NCBI RefSeq assembly: GCF_037126465.1
Contig: NC_088204.1
Location: forward strand, 74,151,807 to 74,215,806
Origin: Ornithodoros turicata
Lineage: Eukaryota > Arthropoda > Arachnida > Ixodida > Argasidae
Length of the DNA stretch: 64,000 nucleotides
Reading direction: 5' to 3'
Shown here: positions 55,424 to 64,000 of the stretch, in pieces
How positions within the stretch are numbered: position 1 is the first letter of the stretch
Layout: the number at the start of each line of letters is the position of its first letter
The notes under the pieces: generated by a model
Database searches by the model: none
What the model was told of the DNA's origin: nothing
Seen by the model: the letters and a program-made list of their open reading frames with translations, nothing else
Made by a program: the position numbers and the translations under genes

Positions 55424-57371
55424 GCAGCGGCGGTGGCCTCACCCAGCGGCTCCTCTCGTCTCGTGACGTCAGGTGGAAGAGGACTCTTCATTGGTCACCG
55501 AGAATCATCTGCTAGAGAGAGCGACCAGTCGAGACGAGGGATGGGCGGGGCGAAACGCGACTGCAAAACAAAAGAAAGAAAGACAGAAGGCGCTCGTCTC
55601 AGTATTGACGAGGCACATGACGTTGCACACTGGCAGCCAATGGGAGCAGGTTTTCTGACCCACGAGATTCAAAGCTCTCTTGCGCTCCAGGATTACGCGG
55701 TGCAATCGTAGTTTTTATGCGAATTTGTGTCCCATGGCTTGAAATACTAATTTCTAGTTATCTCGACATATTTGACAACGATTGATTGATTGATTGAGTG
55801 AGTGCGCAAATTGGTTGGAACTACGTAAAGTGGAAACAACATCATGCATGTGCTCAGACGTCTCCTCAGGTACTGGTTTTTCGCGTAAGGAAAACAACGG
55901 CACTAAATACATTCCGTTTTTCTGAGAATTTCAGCAGCTATTCAAGACAGACGTACTTTTCCTTCGCTATTTTCCTTGTGTGTGTTGCATATCGTTGGGG
56001 AAACAAGATGATGCTGAGCTTTAAACTACAAAAGCCCGGAGAAACAGCGGGATCCCTAAATACACAAAGGACGAAAAAGGAAGCCTCAGAACCTGGAAAT
56101 TCGGAGTTAGCGTCGTTTCAATAAATAAGTAAATAAAGTAATGACGAACACAGAGCTATCGGATTCCAAAGTTACTCAATTAAAAGGCATTCAGTTAGGT
56201 TAACGCAAGAAATGCAAAACGGAGCGCTTTCGCTTCTTACTGTATACGGTTTAGCACGAGCCACATTCATTGCCCTGCTACCTGATCATCATCTAAAGAA
56301 AGAAGAAGACGAAAGCAAGCACGGAAGTTTTTGCTTCCGGAGGAGAATGTACATAGGGGATTACGCTGGATTAAGCCGGATTCCCGAGGGAGCGTGGGTT
56401 TTAAGGAAAAGAGTCCTCGTCCTCCTGGTGCACTGCGATGATTTTGTGGACGAGGAGGTGAACGTTGGAGTTAGTGCTTTCCGCTTTTTCTGGTTGCTGT
56501 TGTATCGCTACACCAATAGGGAACGATCTCGAGAAAACCCCGCTTCCGCAGGCGTTGTCGTTGACCTGCTTGTTGAGCTCCCCTCTTAATTCAACATTCT
56601 ACGTTTCCTTCTCTCCCTCCTCTCTCTCTCTCTTCCCCATGACGTTTCCCGTGTCTTCTAAGGATTCCAGACCTTCGCCGGTTGTCGACGGCGTGGTTCT
56701 TTTTCGTTACTTTTTTTTATTTGCTTTCTCGGGTCGTTTCGGATTTCTGCTTTCTGGATGGATCGATTGACATCGAAGAAGAAGAAGAAGAAAGAGAGAA
56801 AGGAGACATGACAGGTGACTGGCTTGGCTTGGTTTCCGGACTTCCAGAAGAACTTCGTAGAGTGATTGCACCGAATCCCTTTTGATGCAGGGCAGACATG
56901 TCCAAATGGAGTAACAGGAGATGTGGTTTCCGTTATGTTGTCGGGCCGCGTTACTGAAAGCCGGGCTCATCGTGTGGTTTGCTCCTTTTGATGCCTTTGA
57001 GGCTTCTGTACTTAACGAAAGGTTTGCTGTACCAGGGCTTTTAGCTGTTTCCGATGCACTTACTGTTTCAAGAACCGTGGGAAAGAAGCAAAGAAAGACA
57101 CATAGGAGCCGAACAGTTAGCTGGTGCATTAGCCAATCCAAGCCACAGCCTCGTCACCCCCCTTTACGTCTGAACAACGTGCCACAAAACGCCACAATCC
57201 GCCACGCCACAAATGTCTTCAACGCGAGTGTTACACTTCATGAATCTAGACTGGAATGCATATTTTAATTCAGATGGTAGGTAATATGTGACACTCAGCC
57301 TCAAAGTATATGTATGAAAGAGATCCTGGTTGCACAGATGTTTTCATAACCATAATAGGGAAAGAGGGGCT
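55424..57371. other. Unassigned intergenic sequence
   Basis: A GC-box-like gatgggcggggcg at 55540 and ccaatggg at 55638. gaagaagaagaagaaag at 56777. Frames at 56212-56589 and on the opposite strand near 56707-57141 lack recognisable domains. Confidence 0.3.
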
Positions 57372-57379
57372 GTAAATAG

Positions 57380-58055
57380 TAGAGATGGGACGAATCCAAA
57401 ATTTTTCGAATCCGAATCCAAATTCGAATCCAATTAAGGTTGTACGAATCCACGAATCTTACGAGTCTCGAATCTTTCGAATCCTTTCCTTAAAAAGAGT
57501 TTAAGAAGCCAGGAAAAAAAAAAAAGCACATCTAGTGAAAAATGTTTTGAAGCAGAATGTGATACCTTTGCTTGATGAAAAACAAATAAAAAAATGCTTC
57601 AGTTTCAGGAGAAAATATACCCATATAGTTCTTGTTAAACGTAATTTTATTTAACACGTTTTTCGTCGACTACAAGAAATGCATAAATTCTCGAGTCTGA
57701 ATTATTGCCATGAAACTAAGCAACAATCAAAAGCAAAACCAGGTTACTTTTAAAGTTGTAATGTAAGAGTTCTAGCCATTCTTATCATTGTTGGGGAGCA
57801 TTATGACCGTAGTTGTCAATGCGCTAAAAAAACGAATCATCATCATCGTCATTATCAACTCTTTCAGTCCAGAGCAATGTCAAAGAAGAAAACACCTGTC
57901 GGCCAGTGAGGCTTTCGGCGCATTCCGGAGGCGCCAATTTGAAAAAAAAAAACGAACAAACAAACGTGGTTGGTGGATTCGAAAGATTCGGACTCGCGAA
58001 TCTCGAATCCCTGCCTAGGATTGGTGGATTCGCGGATTCGGTTGGCACATCCCCG
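57380..58055. mobile_element. hAT-type element with gaatcc subterminal repeats
   Basis: 676 bp with exact 8-bp duplications gtaaatag (57372-57379 and 58056-58063). Ends tagagatgggacgaatcc and, inverted, cggggatgtgccaaccgaat. Both subterminal zones are crowded with cgaatcc/ggattcg motifs (57390-57485 and 57975-58045). The middle is A/T-rich and non-coding. Confidence 0.85.
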
Positions 58056-58063
58056 GTAAATAG

Positions 58064-58354
58064 TTATTACGGCTGTTTGCCCTCAACGTGAACGCACATT
58101 CCCATCATTACAGCGAAAGCGGTAATAGAAGCGTAGAGAATCAGCACCACGAACATACCGAAAGTCGTCCGTTTTTGACTTCGCGGCAGACATCTCCGCC
58201 GACGAGGCTGCCGCGGGAGAGGTCACGTGCTTTCGAGAACCAATAGCAATGTCTTAACTGCTCCTCCGACGTCAGAGCTCGACGCGTTTGCATCTCGCCA
58301 AGTACGACGCCTAGAAAAATAGCTATTTCCTTTTCAATACTCTAGCGTGATGTA
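58064..58354. other. Unassigned intergenic sequence
   Basis: About 290 bp without recognised features. Confidence 0.3.
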
Positions 58355-58602
58355 CAGTGCGGGACAAAAGTTTACGAAACACGCTCCTACGCATTCCTTC
58401 TTCAGGGTGACACGCTAGCAGCCAATGGGAGCATACGAACTTACAGACACTTGTCTAGGCAACTCAATCACCTGTTTCCAACTCCGTACGGTATACCATT
58501 CGTTGCCTGCGTGTCACTATGAGGATAAGGAATGCGCCCTTCACCACCCACCACCACCAGGAGTGCGACCGAGCGTGTTCCGTAAACTTTTGTCTAGCAC
58601 TG
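58355..58602. mobile_element. Tc1/mariner-type MITE
   Basis: 248 bp, TA at 58353-58354 and 58603-58604. Ends cagtgcgggacaaaagttta and the inverted taaacttttgtctagcactg; arms continue through cgaaacacgctc and gagcgtgttccg. The interior has no transposase. A second left end of the same family starts at 63819. Confidence 0.9.
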
Positions 58603-58699
58603 TATAATGTGCTCATGATGCAATGGACCGTATAGATGGTAAATGGTCGAACTACGCCGGACAACATCAAAGCGTTACAGCCTCTTTAATGGAACGGAC

Positions 58700-59261
58700 A
58701 CCAGCTTGCGTGGCTCAGTGGTTAACGTGCTGACCATGTCACGTCGAGACTGGACCAGCTCCCGTGGCGTAGTGATTAGGATGATCGCTTTCCCCGCCGA
58801 GAGTGGGAGGTGACACAGGTTCGAATCCTGTCACCGGCTGTGCTGTCTGAGGTTTTTCCTGGGTTTTCCGTCGTCTTCCCAGACGAATGTCGGCACAGTT
58901 CCCCCTGAAGTCGGCCCAGGAGCCGTAATAACCCCCCTGTCCGCCACTCCTTCCTGTTGCCCTCTCTCCATCTGTCCACGTCTGTACGCCGCCCATAGCC
59001 ACAGTTGCTTCGCGGCGCTAACACAAAAATTAAAAAAATGCAAAAATGTCGAGACTGGGAGGAACCCGGGTTTGAATCCCGGTGCCGGTTGTGCAGTCTG
59101 GGGTTTTTCCTGGGTTTCCCTCGGACGCTTTCAGACATATGTCGGCACAGTTACCTTGAAGTCGGCCCAGGACGTACGTTTCCCAAGGGCGTTAGTCGTG
59201 ACGTTACCCACCCCTGTGAGGCCGACAACGATTCAACGACACCACCACCACCACCACCACC
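58700..59261 (+). repeat. SINE type II, full length, split by another SINE
   Basis: Flanked by exact 12-bp duplications aatggaacggac (58688-58699 and 59262-59273). Head accagcttgcgtggctcagt, ggttaacgtgctgacc; after the interruption it resumes with gggaggaacccgggtttgaa, the central domain (ggttgtgcagtctggggttt, gaagtcggcccaggacgtac), the type II 3' part (agtcgtgacgttacccac) and a (cac)n tail. Without the inner SINE and one copy of its duplication it is about 257 bp. Confidence 0.95.
58754..59047 (+). repeat. SINE type I, full length, inserted in a SINE type II
   Basis: 294 bp with duplications gtcgagactgg at 58743-58753 and 59048-59058. It has every part: head accagctcccgtggcgtagt with ggttagga-like A box, B box ggttcgaatcctgtc, central domain (ggctgtgctgtctgaggttt, cccctgaagtcggcccagga), pyrimidine block, cgcccatagccacagttgct, gctaacac and an A-rich tail. 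It is the best reference copy in the window. Confidence 0.95.
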
Positions 59262-59273
59262 AATGGAACGGAC

Positions 59274-60054
59274 CGTCCCTCATCCAGTAGACCCTTCTCG
59301 TTTTCGTAAACGAAAAACACCTGGACTATCCTATGCGAGACAGGTCCATGCGATAGAAGTAATGTAGTAGTCAAGTCTGGTATCACTGTCGTTCTAGGCC
59401 ACCGTAGCGCTCCTCTTCTATGGCATGTGAAGGATTGCCACAAAGAGCACTTCAGCGTGCAATTGCCGAGACGTATATCTTCCACTTCTGTTGCTTCGTT
59501 TTTGGTGCTCTGAGCGTTTTATGTGACCAGCATCCGACTTCGAGGGGATATAAAAAGCCCTGTCCATCCATGAGATATCGCGTGGCTTCTCCGATGGTTC
59601 TTTGGTGTGTCAGCTTCAAAGAGATTTCCAGTTTACAATGCAGCGTCTGTTTGTCTTGTTCGTATACGTAGCCTTTTTATAGAGCAGTACGTCGCGCTAG
59701 TCTGGATTGTGTTTCTGTTTACAGACACCAGAGGTGGAGCTGTCACTGCACTCGTTGTTACGACACTGGAAAGGCTTTTTGATCAAAAGGCTTTTCGATC
59801 AAAACGCTTTTACAAACGGTGGGATGTTCGTCGAAACTCCTCCTTTTGAACATTGATGGAGTGCTTGTTCACATTTGGACCTCTTACGTTTCCATCGGAG
59901 TACCGCTCATGTAGGATAAATATAAAGGGTCCCGTGCACGGCTTCCAGACACTTGCTCTTACCGCTAGGGGGCCCTACTACTTGTCCGAACCCGAAGCAA
60001 GACTAATGCGTTGCTGCGTTTGACGCAACCTGTTTGATCAGAAGCAACCTGGAG
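59274..60054. other. Unassigned intergenic sequence
   Basis: No element or exon recognised. A local doublet, aggctttttgatcaaaaggc, lies near 59770. Confidence 0.3.
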
Positions 60055-60343
60055 AAGCTGGCGTGGCATAGAGGTCTAAGGTAGAGAAACGGGGTAGTTA
60101 GCATAGAAAATTAAGCATACATATCGTTTCAATCGCCGCTCCGGTCTGCGCTGCAGACGTCTTCCGGAATACTTTCCAGAAGAATGCCCCCGCAGTTCCT
60201 CATGGACTCTGCGCAGGACGCATATACTAACCCCTCCACTGTCTCCCACTCCTTCTTGCTGTCCTCTCTCCATCTGTCCACATCTGTGCGCCGCTCATAG
60301 GCACAGTTGCTTCGAGGTGCTAATACGGAACTTTAAAAAAAAA
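60055..60343 (+). repeat. SINE type I, full length but diverged
   Basis: Head aagctggcgtggcatagagg, weak B box, central domain traces (cttccggaatactttccaga, gcgcaggacgcatatactaa), strong pyrimidine block (ttgctgtcctctctccatct) and 3' end (cgccgctcataggcacagtt), then an A run at 60335-60343. Confidence 0.75.
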
Positions 60344-60387
60344 CAGCCTGATAGCTCCACATCGCGGGCCGAAACAATGACTTCAAG

Positions 60388-60391
<4 letters not shown>

Positions 60392-60430
<39 letters not shown>
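60392..60430. repeat. (TA)n microsatellite
   Basis: An alternating tract left of the hairpin element, about 50 bp from its outer arm. Confidence 0.95.
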
Positions 60431-60432
<2 letters not shown>

Positions 60433-60479
60433 ATAATAGAACAAATAGGTTAATATATCAGACGGCTACGAAGTTGAAT

Positions 60480-60656
60480 AAAAGTGAAATAAGAAGACTT
60501 GGACACATAGATTAAAAAAAGAATGGTCGACGTTTCTACAGTGCCACTGTCGAAACGTCGACCATTCTTTTTTTAATCTATGTGTTAAATTGCCCATTAA
60601 ATAAATTAGTTTTTGTTAACGTTCCTGTAATCTGTAGTCCAAGTCTTATTATTTCA

Positions 60657-60660
<4 letters not shown>
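60480..60660. mobile_element. Hairpin element in TA tracts, possibly Penelope-like, second example
   Basis: Outer arms aaagtgaaataagaagactt (from 60481) and aagtcttattatttcacttt (to 60660); inner arms 60505-60544 and 60546-60585 form a near-perfect 40-bp hairpin (cacatagattaaaaaaagaa, tggtcgacgttt). The inner hairpin tip is acagtgccactgt followed by cgaaacgtcgacc, the same signature as in the element at 7725. A (ta)n tract starts immediately at the right end. Confidence 0.5.

Positions 60661-60701
<41 letters not shown>
60661..60701. repeat. (TA)n microsatellite
   Basis: An alternating tract directly abutting the right outer arm of the hairpin element. Confidence 0.95.
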
Positions 60702-60705
<4 letters not shown>

Positions 60706-60766
60706 AGGGAAGGCATTGAATTCGTCACCTGTCGAAATCTGCTTCTTCCGCAAAGATCCCCTAAAT

Positions 60767-61135
60767 CAGTGTTTCTCAAAACTTTTCCAGTACATGACCC
60801 GTTTAAGTAGTACCAAACTACCATGACCCCCCACCTTTATAAGACTTCGGAAAATTTAGTATTTTTTTTAACGACGCCGATCCATTTACATTGTAATTTA
60901 TTTAAAAGACATTAACCAGAGAGCTACAAAAAATGCTTATGAACGTTTTTTTAACAAGCATCGATTTAATCATGTATTTTAATGAGAAGGATGTATTTGC
61001 TTTCTTGATACAAGCAAATCAATACTTTGGTCTGTGTGGCTTCATTATCCCATGTCTACTCGGACCCTCTATGACCCCTAGAAAAAGGGCTCATGACCCA
61101 TTTGGAGGTCATGACCCGCAGTTTGAGAAACACTG
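60767..61135. mobile_element. hAT-type MITE (Charlie-like ends)
   Basis: 369 bp. Ends cagtgtttctcaaaac and the inverted gtttgagaaacactg are the classic hAT/Charlie-like terminus. Flanks ccctaaat (60759-60766) and ccctaaaa (61136-61143) match at seven of eight positions. Arms continue with catgaccc motifs on both sides. Non-coding. Confidence 0.85.
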
Positions 61136-61143
61136 CCCTAAAA

Positions 61144-62750
61144 TGAACCCCCACAGAAAGGAAAAAGAAACACGAAAATATGAGAAGATAAAAAGATGTC
61201 TTCTACGGTACACGTGTACGAGGTACGTCTCTATTTCCAGCGCACATATATCTGACTTGTTTACCGCAACCGAACAACGAGAATAAGAATGAGGTTTCCG
61301 CTTTCGCTTTCATGACGACGTTGCCATCCTCGCTACACAGTTAAAATTCGCAGACGCAGACATGTGTGCATTTCACTGTTGGCAGCCAGCGACAAAGGGC
61401 AGCCGAGATAGCTGCGAGCATTGATAACTGCGGCTCGCCAGCCAGAGTGTTATCTCTCGATTGCTCTATACACAAGTGCACTTGTACAGATTGACTTTCG
61501 AGTGTTGGAAGACAGAGAAGGAATGTTCTAAATGGAGATGTCGCACTTACGGTGAAGAATGCAGTCTCTTATCGCCTTGCCCGAATATTCGAACGTGACA
61601 CATTGATAAAGATACGGGTTTTTTTTTCTTCTTTGTGCATCGAAAAAAAATAGGGCGTTGTCGTTGGCTATGGGAAGCCGGAACCAGACCCAATATCGGT
61701 AATGACTGAAGGGGTAGTACGGTGGTTTCGTGTTGCTAATGGAAGGAAATGATGTGTGGTTACTGTTACTAATTGCTCGTAATGAGGGTTGTTAACACTG
61801 GAAGTATTGGGTGAGTTAATGGAACATGGTAGTGTACTGCTCTCAAGCGGTGAATCACCCCTTTCCATAGTCATGATTTATTTGTTGTTGTTGTTCTTGG
61901 CTCTGTAACGTAAGCAAAGGAACAGACATTATGTCTATTACTTTTACAGTAAAACTTGAAGACTGTGTTCAGTTCATTCTGTCCTAAAATGTCAGCACCG
62001 TAAGAAGGGACATGACTGCTGAAAAAACATGAGCTTTCAGAATTATATCCCGCGCAGCTGCGAACCGTCTCAACCTCATCGCCATGTGTATCTTCGTCTG
62101 CGCTTGACGCACAAAACAAACCCCGAAAATTTGAGAAATTTTAAAATAGAGCCGATTAATATCTAGGTACATGATGGGAAACACACCTGAGCGCAAGGTG
62201 TCGGCGGAGGCTTTCGCTGCGATTACAGACAACAGCAACAACAGACACATGAGGATGGTAATATGAGCTGTTCGACCGCTGAATTTGCTATTCCATGTCA
62301 CGTTACACATTAAGGGGGGGGGGGCGATATGTTTAATAGAGTGAAAGAAAAAAACGGAAATGTCAGCCAGGCTATTCCCAGCTTGCTATTCCGAAAAAGA
62401 AACTGAAAAATAAACAAAGAGGAAGAAAAAGAAAGGAACTGAGAATAAACCAAAGAAATGATGAAGGAAAGGAAAAAAAATGAAAGAAAGAGAGGCACGC
62501 AGTGCAGTGCAGTACAGGTACGAAAGAAAGTTCCAAGAATGTCCAGTCAGAGGGAAGACGCAAGGCCCGAGTCTTTTAAGAAGCGGAGCAGGACTGTGGT
62601 GATGGTCCACTGAGTAGGCAGAGGGACGGGACCCAGCAGGATGGCCATTGGGTATCTTGTGAGTGATATGGGGATCAAATGGGTGGGCAACGCACACGTG
62701 ACAGGGGAGGCTTACACTCTAGGTATACGCCACCAAGCGAATATGAAAGG
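61144..62750. other. Unassigned intergenic sequence
   Basis: A runs at 61644-61651, a ttgttgttgttgtt run at 61879-61893, a G run at 62313-62323 and an A/G-rich stretch at 62343-62495. No exon recognised. Confidence 0.3.
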
Positions 62751-63304
62751 CACTCTAAGAAACTACGCTATAAGAAGAAGAAAAAAGAGGAAAATGGGGA
62801 GTAATTGCAGCTTCTAGTCCCCTAGATTGCAATTACTCCCCAGTTTAGTCCCCTAACCCCGACATTTGCTCCCCAGGACTGCAAATAGTCGCTGAACTTC
62901 GCAACTGGTCTTCCGAATGCAACAGTCTACCTAAATATATGTGCTCTTGGTCAATTTGATGCCATGAGGCTGTATAGCCCAGCCAACTCAGCAATTTTCC
63001 ACCCACACAAAGTAAGGAACGGTTAGCGCTTCTTTCTTCGTAGATTGTGCCCTATGTATGTCGCAAGATTTTATATCACTCGATATATCACTGTTCACGG
63101 TTTGATTCGAAGTATTTTCAATGCATGCACCCGAATTATGTACCTGGGACTCTTAGAACAGAGCGTGAACTGCAGTCTCTGTGTGACTCTGTGACATTAA
63201 TTTACTCCCGTGCATTAATTTACTCCCGAAAGGGGCTCTTTTTCGTAGCAATGCATTTAGTCCACAAAAGGAGTAAAATTACTCCTTTTTTTTTTCTTAG
63301 AGTG
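62751..63304. mobile_element. MITE with cactctaagaaa ends and internal hairpins
   Basis: Tips cactctaagaaa and the inverted tttcttagagtg. Inside the left part, tggggagtaattgcag pairs with ttgcaattactcccca (62796-62843). Near the right, aaaggagtaaaattactcctttt (63267-63289) is a short palindrome, and taatttactcccg is duplicated at 63198 and 63215. The tips resemble those of family B. No clear target duplication was seen. Confidence 0.6.
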
Positions 63305-63818
63305 TGGGCTCCGCTGGAACATAAGCGACGTTCACTTACGGATGACCCGCGGCATTCCCAGGAATGGGGGATACCTTGTCTTAAAGTTGGCTTGGCCTGC
63401 TTATCGTTCATCTTTCCATAGACACAATGCATTTTAGCCAGTTTCCCTCAAATATCATTTGATTAAAGTGTCATATCTAGAAGCGAGCACTTGAAGGGAA
63501 GTGTACCTTGCCTAACAATCTAAAAGCGTGGTCACACGGCTAGGATCCCACCGAGGCGACACTACGGCGAAATACGTAGGCGTAATCTTTCGTTTAGTTA
63601 CCACCTAAACGTGTCCACACCCTAGATCCGAATGATGGACCTTTCTGTCACGCTTTGCGGCTTAATGCATTCGTCTAGGACGTCCCTTTCTTTTCTTTTT
63701 TTCTTTTTTTGTTTGACGGTTCCAAGGAAAAGGTTTCCCGTGTGTAACACACATGTGATTCGGCTGAAAAACGGAAAAGCTTGAATTTTGTACCGGATGT
63801 CTGCGAATTGCTGCAGTA
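63305..63818. other. Unassigned intergenic sequence
   Basis: Only a T-rich run at 63686-63710. No element or exon recognised. Confidence 0.3.
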
Positions 63819-64000
63819 CAGGTCCCGACAAAAGTTTACGGAACACGCGAGCGGTGTATTTTCCCCTCGGTGCGACGCCCTAGCGGCAAGCGCAAGCGGG
63901 CTTCTTCAGAGTTTCAGAGGGGCGGAGCAGTACGCCGGCAGCGACACGAATTCAAACCGCGCTTTGAGCACATTCAAGCGATGCCGAAACTATCTAGGTG
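63819..64000 (+). mobile_element. Tc1/mariner-type MITE, left end only (runs off the window)
   Basis: ta then caggtcccgacaaaagttta, cggaacacgcgagcgg: the same terminal repeat as the element at 58355. The right end would lie beyond position 64000, so its length is unknown. Confidence 0.7.

Noticed and set aside
56212..56589. 125-codon open frame as a small gene
   Set aside because: No domain, no convincing start context, and the opposite strand is open over similar lengths nearby.
1..64000. CRISPR array, prokaryotic operon, phage or plasmid genes, rRNA
   Set aside because: No spaced direct repeats of CRISPR type, no run of adjacent coding frames with ribosome binding sites, and no rRNA-like blocks were seen.

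Overview
This window reads as non-coding DNA from a large, repeat-rich arthropod genome, most likely a chelicerate and probably a tick. There is no bacterial gene layout, no operon, and no open reading frame that looks like an intact cellular gene. What dominates is short interspersed elements (SINEs) with tRNA-like heads, many inverted-repeat DNA transposon derivatives (MITEs), decayed non-LTR retrotransposons (LINEs) and microsatellites. The tick assignment is inference from the character of the SINE and MITE families; nothing here is diagnostic on its own.

Layout. 0-5 kb: an unclassified repeat (family A), two foldback MITEs, one small cysteine-rich coding exon candidate (2237-2417), and a TA-flanked pogo/Tigger-type transposon (3934-4712) that keeps the C-terminal tail of its transposase. 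5-15 kb: SINE copies, a TA-tract-flanked hairpin element (about 7.7-8.0 kb), and several kb with nothing recognisable. 15-18.4 kb: a long broken LINE on the minus strand (endonuclease, then reverse transcriptase). 19-21.3 kb: a foldback MITE, a 676-bp near-complete hairpin element, and a hAT-type element. 25.9-28.9 kb: SINEs, a LINE 3' end, and two hAT-type elements, one nested in another repeat. 29-39.6 kb: palindromes, second copies of families A, B and C, a LINE RNase H fragment abutting a second copy of the 28-kb hAT element, and a TA-flanked foldback. 41-45.4 kb: foldbacks, SINEs and a LINE 3' end. 50-53 kb: a SINE split by a hAT-type element, a SINE with clear target duplications, and an 11-bp minisatellite with an 88-bp higher-order period. 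57.3-61.2 kb: two hAT-type elements, a Tc1/mariner-type MITE, and a SINE inserted into another SINE with both target duplications intact.

There is no pathway or gene system to describe. The useful information is stratigraphic: target-site duplications define exact ends for many elements and give a relative order of insertion. The most interesting items are the modular SINE family (one shared central domain joined to different tRNA-like heads and different tails), the two nested insertions, the higher-order minisatellite, the TA-flanked hairpins with a GTCGAAACGTC signature (possibly Penelope-like), and the cysteine-rich exon candidate. I found no convincing new biological system.
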